In this document: piece by piece, positions 9,701 through 21,606 of the stretch
Position numbering within the stretch: position 1 is the first letter of the stretch
Layout of the letters: every line of letters starts with the position of its first letter
Source of the DNA: Trematomus loennbergii
Taxonomy: Eukaryota; Chordata; Actinopteri; Perciformes; Nototheniidae
Direction of reading: 5' to 3'
Length of the DNA stretch: 64,000 bases
Assembly: GCA_012861695.1 (NCBI GenBank)
Contig: JAAOOA010001131.1
Span: 94,621 to 158,620, forward strand
Notes under the pieces: model-generated
The model's database searches: none
The model's input: the letters and a program-made list of their open reading frames with translations, nothing else
What the model was told of the DNA's origin: nothing
Program-made: the position numbers and the translations under genes

Positions 9701-12395
9701 ATCTGTGTCATTTCTGAGTACCACGGAGCCCTGACGCGATTCGGTGCTACCAGAATGACTGCCAGACGTTCTCGCCTCACTCTCCCCAGGAGAGGGAGAA
9801 TGAGACGCAGCGGTGGAAAGGCGTATAGCAGCTTCCTTGGCCATGGCTCGTGTGCAAACGCGTCCACCCCAAGGGCGGGTCGTCGCTCAGGGCCATGGAG
9901 AACCACAGGGCACAGTGGCTGTTGCGCCGGCTGGCGAACAGGTCCACTTCTGCTCTCCCGAACTGGGCCCAGATCTGCTTCACCACCTCCGGGTGAAGCA
10001 CTCGCCTGGCAGGGGGCCGCCCCTCGACCTGAGGTCGGCCCCTCTGTTCACCAGTCCCGGGACATGGAGGGCTCTCAGAGATAACACCACCTCTGAGGCC
10101 CATAACCACAGCTCCTCCGCTGTGGTCAACAAGGAGGCGGAGCGGACCCGCTGCCTGTTGATATAAGCCACTGTGGTGCTGTTGTCGCACCTGACCATTA
10201 CATGTCTCCCCTGAATTAGGGGCATGAAATGTCGGAGGACTAAGGCCCCGGCTCCACGAGGACAAATACGGCAAAACGCATCGGAGTAACGCAAATGCAA
10301 CCGCAAAAAACCTTCCGTCCCCACGCAATATACACCGGATTGTGTCAAGCTCCACGAGACGGCTCCGTTTACATCCAAACGCTGGAAAAGCTGCAGTACA
10401 TATGCCGAACCTGTACGTGGTGCTGTAACTTCCTCCACAAAAGCAGCAACTTCCTCCACAAAAGCAGCGAAGAAGAATGGTTGTCATGGCTGCCCTTCTG
10501 TTTATTCCATGGGTGGGGGCCGAGGGATCTGCGCAGAGTTTTTCGCCGGTCAACGTGTATTAAAGTTTAAATCTTCCGGACAAAATGATAAAAGTGCCGG
10601 TCAAAGGTCTTCATTGTTATTTATTGAGCTTTAAAACAAATGAATAACGACGATATAATGATATATAATCATCAAATACATCTCTTTTTCCTCTTCTCAC
10701 AGCGTCAGTGTCTGTCTCATGCAGCAGCTGATCCTGTAATGAGTGACCCGACAGTAAAAATGAACATATTTATAACTAGTTTAGGTAGTTTGAGAGGTAA
10801 TTAAAATAGCTAAGGGTGATGATCTGACTTGAAGTGTGTGTTTTGCTCCCGCTGCATCACAGCGGCAGGAGCTGCGTGTCTCCGTCCTGTCAGATTAGAC
10901 TTCACTCGCGTTTATGTCCATATCGAGATAAAGATAAATAATCTGAATTCAAGGAGGAGCTCCTGTAGATGTTGCACAAAGAACTGTAGCATGGTCAGTA
11001 GCGACTGGAGCACGATAGCAACCCTGCGGGGGAGAGGCGGGGCTATGAAAACGAATGACCGTATAGGCGACTCCACGGCCCCGTTGGACCCCCCAGAGCG
11101 CTCTGTTCCCAGATCTATCCACCTTTGGACCCGTTGTCGTTTGCGGGGTCTGTTTCTACGTTTCCCTTACGGCGTCGTGGAGCTTAGAGGGCTATACGCA
11201 TGAGAAATATGCGGATTCAACCAGTTTTCGTCCTGTGGAGCCGGGGCCTAACACTACTGCCCGTAGCTCTAGGCGGTTGCTGTATCGAAACTCTGTCAGA
11301 GCCCAGCGCCCACCTATAGCTCTCTTCAGGCAGGTCCCTCCCCATCCTGTTCCGGACGCGTCCGTGAACACTGTGATGTAGGAGGTCACCCGTCCCAGTG
11401 GAGACCCCCTCCGGAGGTGGTCCGGAGACCCCCAAAACCGGAGGTTGCCCCCACTGAGGGGGGGGAGGAATGGTCACCAGCCGTCGTTTGTGCCTCCAAA
11501 CGCAGGCTGGGGAACCACCTCTGCAGGTGGCGCATATGTAGTAACCCCAGCGGGACCACCATGTGAGCAGCCGCCATGAGACCCAGAGTCTGCATGACAG
11601 TTAAAGCTGTCACTGTCGCCCCCTGTCGCAGCCTGTGCACCGCCCTGAGAAGGGGTGCACGTCTGCTCTCTGACAGGGTGGCACGCAGCGCGTCTGCATC
11701 GAGCACCACACCCAAATACAACGCCTGTTGGCGAGGTATGGGGGTGCTCTTTTTCCAATTGATCGCAAAACCTAATTTGGTTAGGTGTGTGATCAACTGT
11801 GCTGTGCAAAACATTGCCTGTTCCCGGGACCCAGCCATGACTATGAGGTCGTCTATGTAAAATAAAACTCTCATGCCGTGTGCGCGCAGCGGTTGAAGCG
11901 CTGTGGCCACACATTTGCTGAATGTGCGTGGGGATAGGGAATAACCGAACGGCAGCCTGTTGTACTCGTAGGCTGTTCCCTGGAAGGCAAAACGCAGATA
12001 CTTTCTGTGCTCTGGAACAATTTCCACATGAAAGTACGCGTCTTTCAGGTGTTGGTGGTGAAGCAATCGCCTGGCTGCACAAGCCCTAGTAACTGTTTCA
12101 CAGTTAACATGCGGAATTTCCTGCTGGAAATATGACGATTCAGGCATCGGAGATCTAGAACAGGTCTGAATTCCCCTGTTTTCCTGAGAACCAGGAAATA
12201 CACGGAATAAAGACCCTTCTCTTTGTGCTGAGGCTGCACAACAGACACAGCCTGTTTCTGCACCAGAGCCTGAATCTCTGCTGAGAGGAAACCCATCTCC
12301 TCCTGGGAAGACAGATTTACCTCTCGCATGCCCATAAAAGGAGGTGAGATGCTGCAAAACTGGAGTGAATAGCCCCGTTTCAGCGTCCTGTCCAT
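9700..12395 (-). pseudogene. DIRS reverse transcriptase / RNase H (interrupted)
   Basis: The minus strand carries RT fingers (VYFLVLRKTGEFRPVLDLRC, near 12200), the palm (LKDAYFHVEI, RLPFGYSLSP and the catalytic FYIDDLIVMA near 11850), then RNase H (VFTDASGTGWGGTCL, near 11350). A PIF/Harbinger element (10244-11248) splits RNase H. The rest (GRHVMVRCDNSTTVAYINRQ) resumes at about 10240, followed by a conserved segment (AEVDLFASRRNSHCALWFS). Frames break near 12060-12110 and 9990. RT and RNase H copy the element RNA into DNA. Confidence 0.88.
10244..11248. mobile_element. PIF/Harbinger-type element splitting the DIRS RNase H
   Basis: Termini are GGCCCCGGCTCCAC and GTGGAGCCGGGGCC (14-bp perfect inverted repeat), flanked by TAA on both sides (10241-10243, 11249-11251). 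A 3-bp TWA duplication is typical of PIF/Harbinger. No transposase is present; it is a 1-kb non-autonomous copy. AACTTCCTCCACAAAAGCAGC is repeated in tandem near 10426-10466. Confidence 0.82.
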
Positions 12396-12967
12396 CCACC
12401 TTGTCAGTACACAGCTGAGTTTCCATTCCCCATAACATTGTGTTAATGGGCAAGCCCTCAGCTGTGGGGCCGCAGCTATAAAGCTGTGATACTCTCTGAT
12501 GACCCGCTCCGCCGCAAAACTCCCCGTAAAGGGGAGATTCGCCCGTGGGGGGTCGAAGCAGAAAGGGCCGATTATTTATTGAGGACCCTGAACGCACCGA
12601 CGCACGCTCACGTGTGAGCGCACGCTCCCTCGTAATGCTATTGTCCTCATAGATATATATAAAAAAATATATATCTATGATTGTCCTCACTATGGAAAAC
12701 AGTATTAACCGGAGCTTTACAGGCGTAGGTGTTTTACTAAGGCCACTGAACGCACCGCCATGCGCCTCTTTACAAGTGCGGGCGTTGCTATCATGCAGTT
12801 TCCACTCAGAGAAAAAAACGGCAGATTTTCCACTGAGGTACCTGAACGCACCACGGATAAAAGGAGGTGGGATGCTGCAAACTGGAGTGAATAGCCCCGT
12901 TTCAGCGTCCTGTCCATCCACCTTGCCAGTACACAGCTGAGTTTCCATTCCCCATAACATTGTGTTA
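12334..12967. repeat. Internal duplication in the DIRS
   Basis: About 110 bp (CTGGAGTGAATAGCCCCGTT to CCATTCCCCATAACATTGTG) occurs at 12334-12445 and again at 12857-12967. Sequence around 12690-12800 is echoed at 14430-14550. This splits the region between gag and RT and suggests local rearrangement of the element or a chimeric copy. Confidence 0.7.
12640..12689. repeat. Small palindrome flanked by a 10-bp direct repeat
   Basis: ATTGTCCTCA at 12640-12649 is repeated at 12680-12689. Between them CATAGATATATAT and ATATATATCTATG form a 13-bp perfect hairpin (arms overlap the repeat by 2 bp). The related DIRS sequence near 14420 lacks this insert. Confidence 0.6.
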
Positions 12968-13202
12968 GGGGATGTGCAATCAGCTGCGGAGCCGCAGCTA
13001 TGAAGCTGTGGTACTCTGGTGGCCCACTCCGCCGTCAAACCCTCCATAAAAGGAAGTTTGACCCATGGGGGGCTGATGGGTTTTTCTATAATGCAGTTTC
13101 CACTCAGAGAAAAAAACGGCAGATTTTTCACTGAGGTCCCTGAACGCACCACGGCAAGCTCCCGTGAGAGCGCGCGCTCCGCCATAATGCTGTTTCGTCT
13201 TA

Positions 13203-14343
13203 TACCCCTTTCACACCAACGGTGTTTCAGGGCCGGTTCGGTGCTGGTGCTTGAAAAGCACCGGGTTTTCCTGTTCACACCGCAGCGGAGCAGCGTCATA
13301 GCTCCGGAATCCGGTTCGTTTCGAGCACCAAAAAGTTGTCCGTCTAGATAGAAGCAAGAACCGCATACGTCACGCTTACGTCGGAGGGGGGCGAGATTAA
13401 CCTGAGCTAACACTTAAGGCGAGTACGGCAAATAAAAGTTGTAACAAGCAGTAGTGCTGAGCAAAGTGACTAGAACGCAACCACACACTTGTTAAAAAAA
13501 ACACACTTTATAAAGTCAGGCAACACTAACCAGGCTTCGTGTGATTCTGTTTATTTGTACCTTACTTTGACCATCCGTTCGCTGTTATTGATCATTGTGG
13601 AGAGCAGGCAGACGTTTTGTTTGTTATTATAGCAGCTATCGGATGGAATCAATACATGGGCTGCACAGGTTGTCATGTCCGACTATCACAAGTAGAATCA
13701 TAATGAAAAATACGTCGGTAAAAAGTGCCTGTAGAAAACTGCTTAGCAAGTAGTCAGTTTAGCTTCGGTTGCTATGCTAACATCACCCATGTTATACCAG
13801 AGAAACTTTCATAACAGCGTTGTGATGCCAAACAGCGTCAATTCAGACTGACACCAAACAGCGTCAATTCAGACTGACACACATTCACTTAAGGGGAACT
13901 GGGGATATGTATCAGCTGCTTGTGTGACAGTCAGACAGTGAATACTTTAGAGCCGTGTGAGCTAACCCGGAGCTAACGGGAGAATACACTTGTGGAAGAG
14001 CAGCCAGCACTGCAGCGGTCGGTAAATGCCGCTGAAACACATTAATAAACAATGAACCACGGCACTCTGGAGAAAAGTATAAGGTTGGAGAAGTCGTTAT
14101 TTAATTTAATCTGGCTTCGTATGATTAAAAGCAACGCAGTCCCCGCCCGTTGTTGTGAGGTGAGCTCCGGCGTTGGGGAGAAACTCAGCGACGTAAACTG
14201 TGACGTCATGACGCAGCAGCGGCAGCACCAGTCGGGCTCTGAGCGGTGTGAAAAGAGCCGGCGCTAAACCGAAGAACCGGTTCTGAACCAGAAAAGCTCT
14301 AGCACGGAGCTTGAACCGGAGTTGCGTTGGTGTGAAAGGGGCA
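13203..14343. mobile_element. PIF/Harbinger-type MITE in the DIRS
   Basis: The left end TACCCCTTTCACACCAACG matches the right end CGTTGGTGTGAAAGGGGCA, flanked by TTA on both sides (13200-13202, 14344-14346). Its inner sequence (for example GACCATCCGTTCGCTGTTAT) is shared with the element at 46972-47856, so both belong to one family. No transposase is seen. Confidence 0.82.
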
Positions 14344-14862
14344 TTAGAGAGAAAGAGGCATTTAATTGGAGCTTCTTCTGTCCATGAACGCACCGCGGCC
14401 CGCTCTCGAGGGGGGGCCGTCATAATGCTATTTTCCTCACTATGGAAAACAGCATTTAACCTCAGTTCTTACAGGCGTAGTGTGTTTTACTAAGACCCCT
14501 GAAGCACCGCCACGCACCTCTTTACCAGTGCGGGCGATGCTATAATGCAGCCCCTATCACTACAGTAAGCAGCATTATTTGGAGTCTTAGCTTCAGGCAT
14601 AGAATGTTTTCTAACAGAAAAACGTCGGCCAAAATGTCCCTGTACCCGCACCGCACTATAACAGTGCTGCCTGCGGTTTATTACTCTCACCTGCGCACTT
14701 CCACTAGCCTCCTCCCTAACGGGAGCTATAGCTGGGGCGGCGAATGGGGAATTTGTACAGTCATCAACATGTGCAAGTGTATTGTGGAAACAAAGGACAC
14801 TCAGACTTGGATACAGATCAACACCATCTTTATTTTTTAAAGGTTTTAACGGGGATCTGGCA

Positions 14863-15989
14863 TTAAATAGACAGATAACTCCGCGAAGATAGAGTTCCCC
14901 ACCCGGGTGCTCTGCTGTTGCGGAGCCTGCCTCGGTTGGGCAGCCCCTCCCCGTGATTGCCGTATGCCGGTGCCACGGGGTGGGCCGTAGAGGTGGAGGG
15001 CGCTGCAGCTACTGGACCCCCGTGCCGGCGCCTCTCCCTCCGCTTCACTGTCGTACTACGCTCCCTCCTCTGCATGGCATGCGAGGGGGGCACGTAGCAG
15101 AGCCTGAGGAGGAGCCAGCGATAGCATGCGGCTAAGCTGGACTCTCTCCTCCTCTAGGCGGCTGACTGGGTGACCGAGGAGACCGACCCAAAGAGCCCCT
15201 CCGTGGACACGGGGGCTCCGAGGAGATCTCTCGGTCCTTTTTTAGATAGGGCCGTGAGCCCTGGCCACACGTGACGAGACGCCACTGTGGCCAGGGAAAT
15301 CATCCGCCCTGCTGCGGTGGCCACGCCATAAATCAGATTATTTTATCTGACTAACAGCGTGGTCCGAATAATCGCTCTCGTCCTGAGACGGGCGGGGGCG
15401 TCTGCCTGAGGGTGATCAGGAAGACGCCAACACGCCAAGATTATCGGGCCTTCGTTTTAAATGGCTGCTGCCATGTCGCCTCCACACACCGCCATACCTC
15501 TGGCAGCTGGGGCGAAACGAAGGTCGGCTGCGCCGGATGCACCGGGCCATAAACCCCCTGATCTCAGGCGGTTTACAGGCCTCGGTGGCAGCGGTGGGGG
15601 GAGCGGTAAACCTACACGCTCCGCCGCCAGAGTCATCACCGCTGAAATCCATCCGCGCAGAGCTGAGAGTTGGACCTCCGGATAGCGAGGCGTCCTCGTC
15701 GTCGATCATCGGAACCGGGGCCGTCTGGCCCACAGCAGGGAAACCGGAACGATGTCCCCTCGCTTCCCGAATTGCCCATGTCCACAACGTCGAGATCCAG
15801 CTCCTCCGACTCCTCCTGCGGGGCAATCTTCTCCAGGAAGTGCTGCCCACAATGCTCCCTTGTGCGCCGCGGGATCGCCTGACAGGCCGAGCACGCCGGC
15901 GTCGAGCCCATACCGTTCATCGCGTGGTCGGGCCCCAAACACTGAAGCAGAGGGGGTGCGGATCGACTCCTGAAATCAGGTTCGGACAA
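14863..15989 (-). pseudogene. DIRS gag-like region (frameshifted)
   Basis: The 5' portion of the DIRS on the minus strand has a 117-codon frame from 15989 (MSEPDFRSRSAPPLLQCLGP, then STPACSACQAIPRRTREHCG) with Cys and His spacing like fish DIRS gag N-termini. An overlapping frame runs 15850-15416 and an Arg-rich end at 15093-14863 (RRERRRHGGP). The frames do not join, so gag is broken. Assignment rests on position and on the CxxC plus His pattern, not on a diagnostic domain. Confidence 0.6.
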
Positions 15990-16118
15990 TACGGGCAGGT
16001 CCTATGGTCCAGCCATACTCTCTCTCTATTTACTTTCACTTCAATACGTCTTACGTCTTCTGTGGAATCACTTCCGCCGCTGAAGAAAAGAGGATGGCAG
16101 TCAGGAGGCGAGGCCTCC

Positions 16119-16125
16119 TTTTATA
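16119..16125 (-). promoter_or_regulatory. TATA-like box driving the DIRS
   Basis: The minus strand reads CCGTATAAAAGGAGGCC, a good TATA box placed about 130 bp upstream of the gag-like frame. The left repeat has the mirrored copy at about 6891. Use as promoter is inferred. Confidence 0.45.
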
Positions 16126-16223
16126 CGGTGTGATGCGCGCGCATTCAGGTAGGCCCGCCCTGGGCCGGCTACGTCTATAGAAGTCTCAGTGGGGGAATGC
16201 ACGCGGGATAAGGTAGTACCCAT

Positions 16224-17591
16224 CAGAGGTGGGGACTCGAGTCACATGACTTGACTCGAGTCAGACTCGAGTCCCATATTTTTGGACTTGAGACTTGCTT
16301 GACTAACATTGATAAAAGACTTGACTTGACTTTGACTTGGTATTCATGACTTGAGACTTGACTTAAGCTTGAGACAGATGACTTGAAAGGACTTGACTGT
16401 TTAAAATTAAATATTTGCGTTTGTTTTTGTAGTGAGATATTACGTTTAGTTTTTTCGAAAAACGTGATTGGGTGATTATGGCGCCGTGCGCGCAAACCTG
16501 GCAACCCACTACGGCAGGAGTGTCAGTTAACATGGAGTGGCTAGCGTTACTCCACAAATAGTGAAGTTTGGATTCAAGGATTATGTTGTCAATGACGCTA
16601 ATAAGAAGAGAACAGCGTATGAAGGGTCTGCAGCATAAAGATCAGTGACACGACCACCACAACATCCAACTTCATTCGTCACTACAAAAAAACCCACAGA
16701 GAAAGGTGCGTGAATGTGTTTGTTAGCTAGAAAGCTAACGTTAAGTTTAAGCTACGTTAGACTTGGTTTCAAATCGATTAAGCATTGCAAAGAGAAGACA
16801 AAACGGTAAATGAACACTAGAGGAAAAGAGATGCCTCGTTTATTTCCCCTGTGTTATTATCAAAAGTTACTGTAAACTGTGGAATAATGTAGTTCATCTA
16901 CTTTTAGTAGTTTGTTTAAATGTTTTAATTATGTTGTTTTTGTTTGTAGAAGTGCATCATTCCTTGATTTATTGTAAAATGAATCTGAACTTTTGATCTG
17001 TTATGATGATAAACTGAAGCAATTTCTAAATTAACCCAATTAAGTGAGTTTTAAATCGTCCTACTTTTAGTTTATAAGGAAATTATGAAGAGGAACAAAT
17101 TAAATGATTTGAAAATGATAGCTATGTAGGTGCTGATGCTGTTGGCGGTTCTAGTGTTAACAGACATTTAAATTAAATATGTGTAATGGCAAATGCCATA
17201 TATGATTTTCTTACCTGGAATTCTGCCTTTTTGAACAGACTTTTTGATTGAGTCCTAGCTATATTGTCTGCAGTTCTAGGGTTAATATGAATCTAATATG
17301 ATTGTCATCGGTCTAAATTAGATTTCAAATGATTAACTGTGTATGTAATGAAGATCATAGTGTGGGTTGAATCCATTTTCATAACCACTGTCTTTTAACT
17401 GATTTAAATGCGGAAACTGGGCTTATTCATCAGAATTTCGTATGACTTGACTTGACTTGCTTGCCCTGAGCAATGACTTGACTTGACTTGCTTGACTCTC
17501 ACCACAGTGACTTGGGACTTGCTTGATACTTGTAGGTCAAGACTTGAGACTTGCTCATGACTTGCACATGTAGGACTTACTCCCACCTCTG
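16224..17591. mobile_element. Non-autonomous hAT in the DIRS right repeat
   Basis: Ends are CAGAGGTGGG and CCCACCTCTG, with the 8-bp duplication GTACCCAT at 16216-16223 and 17592-17599. Both ends carry many GACTTGACTT / GACTCGAGTC words (subterminal repeats). At about 16640-16706 the plus strand reads TTTTSNFIRHYKKTHRER, the back half of a BED zinc finger, so it derives from a BED-finger hAT. Confidence 0.88.
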
Positions 17592-17604
17592 GTACCCATA
17601 GAGT

Positions 17605-17618
17605 CCAGTAGAGGGCGG
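17605..17618 (+). promoter_or_regulatory. CTCF-core-like motif at the DIRS right end
   Basis: CCAGTAGAGGGCGG matches CCASYAGRKGGCRS at all 14 positions. The left repeat has a near match that fails at one position (CCAGTAGAGGGCTC). Binding is inferred. Confidence 0.35.
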
Positions 17619-18064
17619 AGCCTGTGAGAGATATAACTGCATCTCCATTAGCCTATATGCTATGCAGAGACTGCCTTCTTCATGTCGTGAATTGCAGCTG
17701 ATGTGTTTAATATGGCAATTGGCAAAAGTTTGACATTTGACTTATACAACATTCACAAGTTGTACATTTGAGTCATACAATAACCCACCTTCGAGTGATG
17801 CTCTAGTTTCTTCATGTTTTGTTTTTTTCTCCCTCTTGCTTGCGCCGGACTGAAACTGTCTTTTCACCGACATCTCTTCACCTGCACTAGTGGCCGTATC
17901 AAAGCCGTGATTGGTCAGATGTCGATTCATTGCAACGGTGTCGGGTTACAGACGTGCTCCCCTTGTCACCTCTCACTCTCGCGTGTCAGCGCGGGGGGGA
18001 ACTGCGCTGAGCACTGCGCACAAGCCAAGCTCATAAGCCGAGGCCCCCTGCGCAATGTGAGGCC

Positions 18065-18942
18065 TGAAGGAAAGAGATATGATTCTACATTGTATTTTAG
18101 TGAACATGTATTAGTTGAACTGGTTTATGTAATCACAACGGTTTATGGGTAATCATATATATATAGGAATGTTGTTCTCACTTTCAAACTCACTGACTCA
18201 GAGATTCTGTGTTTCATACACCAACCTGGCCTGGGCTCATTCCTAAGAGCCAGATGCGGTCACTAAGTCGTTAAAGACATCGTAAAATAAGGGGAGAAGA
18301 GTTTAAAGGTCGGAAGGAGGGAAGTTTAGGTGAAAATATCCCCTGGGAAAGGAATGTAGAGGTAAGATAAGGTAAATATAAACATTGACTTTTGACCTGG
18401 TGTGGTTGGGGATATCAGTCTGTTCGAAACTCTGATTGACCTCGGCCAGAAGCGAATCCAGCCAATCAGGGCACTTGGAGGAGGTGGTCAGTTTAAACAG
18501 CCCCTCCCCAGGGGCTCTGCTGATTCGCTTGGGAGAAAAATGGGAAGGAAAGAGTTGAGCAATCTCCGCCCCAAAAGTAGGTAGAAATACTGATGTTTTG
18601 GAGTGGAATGTTGCTTTTTGGGTTAGGTGAGTGGTTGACTCCCGTTAAACTGTGTCCGCATCGCATCATTGACAGAAGGCACTCTCTTCTTGTTTGATGA
18701 GTGGTTGGTCCTGACATCTTTAGCCGCATCGCATCACGATCCTAAAAGCCCGGAGTACTCGAGTACTCTGTATAACTTGTATATGTGTTTGATTTCCTAC
18801 CAGTAAACTCAGATAATTTGTTATAATTTTGATTCCGGTGTTTTCAATTCCTTTCTTATTTTAATAGAGATTTCAGCCTCATCCGAACGGCGCGGAGAGA
18901 GGGGGGCTATTCAGCCACCAGAAAAGTGTTCTACTCCCAACA
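18065..18942 (+). repeat. 5' LTR of the ERV
   Basis: The LTR starts TGAAGGAAAGAG and ends CTACTCCCAACA. It contains a TATATATATA box near 18158 suited to promote transcription. Confidence 0.88.
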
Positions 18943-18944
18943 AT

Positions 18945-18962
18945 TGGTGACCCGACGTTTGT
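18945..18962 (+). promoter_or_regulatory. ERV primer binding site
   Basis: TGGTGACCCGACG begins 2 bp after the LTR. TGG matches the CCA end of a tRNA primer. I do not assign the tRNA. Confidence 0.6.
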
Positions 18963-19249
18963 GAGCTGACCTCTAGAAAGGGACACCGACAGCCAGGGGA
19001 CAGAATCCAGTCCAGGGGGAGGACAAAGAGACACTGTTGACAACTGCAAGAGCTCTATACACAAAAGGTGAGCAGACACCTGTTTTGAATATCAAAAATC
19101 TGTGATTGATTATACTAAAAATTTGGAGTTGTCAGCAGCGTTCTCAGTGTTCTTAGTCACGGTGGGAAATACAATACATACTACAGGTTGGGGATATTGG
19201 GGAAGTGTTTGAGAGAGGCGGGTATTCAGTCCCGGCCCTTCACTCACTA

Positions 19250-19520
19250 AATACGAAGGCTGCAAGGCTAGAAAAAGAGGGTTAAATTCCCCGCAGATCA
19301 TGATAAGATTGATTAATGCGGTTACCTTGCCGCGCTTTAATTAAAGATTACGAAGGTGTCAAAATAGGGTTAAATTCCCCGTAGGTCAATATAACATTGA
19401 GGAATACGGTTACCTTCCAGGGCTTTCAAAAGACTGTAAGGCTGTAAAAGAAGGGTTACATTCCCCGCAGGTCATGATCAGATTGATTAATGCGGTTACC
19501 TTTCGTGGTGCTTTAAATGT
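19250..19520 (+). repeat. Threefold ~85-bp leader repeat in the ERV
   Basis: Three diverged copies of GGGTTAAATTCCCCGCAGGTC ... TTGATTAATGCGGTTACCTT lie at about 19277, 19367 and 19453, between the PBS and the first frame. Each contains short inverted words. Position in the leader suggests an RNA role (packaging or translation control), which is inference. Confidence 0.65.
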
Positions 19521-19589
19521 ATAAAATTTCTGTAATTGTAATATGGTGGGTGATAGAAGAGGAGAGAGACGCGACCTCCAACTAATTAT

Positions 19590-19796
19590 TTGGAACGACC
19601 GGATCTCATCAAAACTCTTAAAGAGGGGTTGATCAGGCTCATTAAACGTGACGATAAAGATTTTGTTGACTGGGTTTTTAAACTCCAAGCCAGAAGTCGC
19701 AATCACCAGGGGGTTGTAGAAGATTACTTCTGGAAGTCACGCTATCTGTTGAAATATACATCGCACAATAGAAATTTGCCTGACCCCAGGAGATAA
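19590..19796 (+). pseudogene. Short gag-position frame of the ERV
   Basis: The 68-codon frame starts MERPDLIKTLKEGLIRL and ends in PDPRR. It sits where gag would be expected. No matrix, capsid or zinc-knuckle motif is visible. It may be a gag N-terminal stub or chance. Confidence 0.3.
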
Positions 19797-20899
19797 ATGT
19801 GTGTGTAAACAGTACGTAGTCATAGTCTGGAAGGCTGTATGTGGCGATGAGGATTTTTGTGGTTTGAGATTAAAACTCCATGTAAGCGTCGCATCTCTAA
19901 GAGTGGGGTGTCGGAGCACGCTTAAACACCGCAATTATCTGTTGTAGTAAACATCGTACAAATAGCCGGACAGACTGTATATGGGAATGAGCTCTGTGTG
20001 ATTTTTTTAAGTCAAATCTGTGTAATACTTGAGAGAAAAATCCAGTAAAAGAACTGTGGGTAAAGAATTGCAGAAAACAGAGGGACAGAGAGCAACAAGA
20101 GGTGGTATAATGTCTGAGACCCTACCTCCACCCTACGGAGATAATGGCTCACAATGCCACTTATGAGTATCCCATCTAATACTCCTAAAGGAAAACACAT
20201 TGTTGGACCTGATATTCAGGGAACAGGAATGTTGGAAATAGTAATGGTAGATATTGAAAATCTTAAACTGGATCAACCAACCATGTTAGTGAACCCTGCT
20301 AATATGGAGCTAAAAATGTAGAAGAGAGCTCTAAAGACAATAGGTCCTAGCATGCAAGCACAGTGCGATAATATGATGAGGACTATTAAACTAACCCCTT
20401 TTTGGAAATGGGATTTTCCGTTACACAACAGAAGACTCAATTCAGGTCTGGAAGAACGCTTTACAAACAAGTCAGGAGAGTTAAATGTGGTGCTATGTTG
20501 CTCAAAAGGGAGCTTACACTTTTGGGAAGAGATCTCCCCTCTCTCTGCTCCGGAGGTGCTGCAGTTTCACAGCAGCACACAGGGTCAAAGACAGGCATGA
20601 CCTCTGGAGAGGGAGAAAATCTAAATCTGAACAGACCACAGAGCCCATTAAGGGTTTTATGGCCTTAACACAGAGAGGAAGATCTGGAGATTGTAAGGAA
20701 CTCTCCCAAACCCCCTCCCCAGAACAAGAGGAAGAGTTTTGCTCTCACCAATAAACTAATCATCTCTTAACCAAGTCAGATTTCAAATAGCCATAGCTCC
20801 AGTTGTTAAGAAAAGAGGGTGATTCAAAAGAGTTATCAATAAATTGCCCAGTATATTAAATAAATACAAACAGACACGTATCAATATAAGTCAGATAAT

Positions 20900-21390
20900 A
20901 TAGACGAGGTCAATCATGGAAGAAGGCTGACATTTAATGCCTGATATATAAGTAATAGTGATAATAAATATATACCTGATATTAAATAACTGATGTGTAA
21001 GGCTCGATATTTCTGAAAATAGGAACACCGTTAACGGCGTTCTATTTCAGTAAAAGGGGGGAAAGGATAGAATATACATCAGACAATATGTATGTGAGAT
21101 TATTACGTTTTTAGGAGAAATGTATCAATTTAAAAATACTAGTTATGGTATTTTTTGTTTTGGTTTGTTTGTTGCTTTAAAGAGAAATTGATACATTTAA
21201 AATAATCTAGCTTTGGTTATTTTTTGTTTTGTTAGTTTGTTCCTTTTTTGTTTTATTTTATTTTTGTTTTATTTTAATTTTTAATTTTTTAATTTTTAAT
21301 TTTTTAATTTTAATTTTTAATTTTTAATTTTTTAATTTTTAATTTTTAATTTTTATTTTAATTTTTTAATTTTTGTTTATTATTTTCTGC
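20900..21390. other. T/A-rich low-complexity block in the ERV
   Basis: The stretch at 21240-21385 is nearly pure TTTTTAATTTTTAA tracts. No gene is seen here. Confidence 0.6.
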
Positions 21391-21606
21391 ATAGTCTCTT
21401 GTCCACACTCCAGACTAGTTGGTGCCGCCAATAAACACTAAAGAAGTAGAAAAGATGATTTCAAAACCATATTTCCAGCAACTTAAGGGCTTGGTATGAG
21501 ACTTCTCCACACAGGCTGCTGACGTCGAAAGGGGGACCTGAGAAACACAAGGCCAACACAGCAGATTACGTCTGGTTGGAGGGGACCTCCCATGCCGTCC
21601 GCCTAG

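Larger units (their letters stand above)
6721..17637 (-). mobile_element. DIRS-like tyrosine-recombinase retrotransposon
   Basis: This is a full-length but decayed DIRS element read on the minus strand: gag-like region, RT/RNase H, then tyrosine recombinase. Its termini are inverted repeats (left about 6721-6940, right about 16091-16215 plus 17592-17637) and an internal complementary region lies at 6962-7059. DIRS elements integrate by a circular intermediate through the recombinase and leave no target duplication; none is visible here. Four DNA transposons are nested inside (7095-8045, 10244-11248, 13203-14343, 16224-17591), which account for about 4.5 kb. Confidence 0.92.
16091..17637. repeat. 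Right inverted terminal repeat of the DIRS, split by a hAT
   Basis: 16091-16215 is the reverse complement of left-end positions 6790-6917, and the last piece resumes at 17592-17637 after the hAT insertion. For the minus-strand element this is the upstream end. Confidence 0.85.

Noticed and set aside
8697..10166. Several plus-strand frames of 65-117 codons
   Set aside because: They overlap the DIRS recombinase and RNase H on the opposite strand and are G/C-rich shadows.
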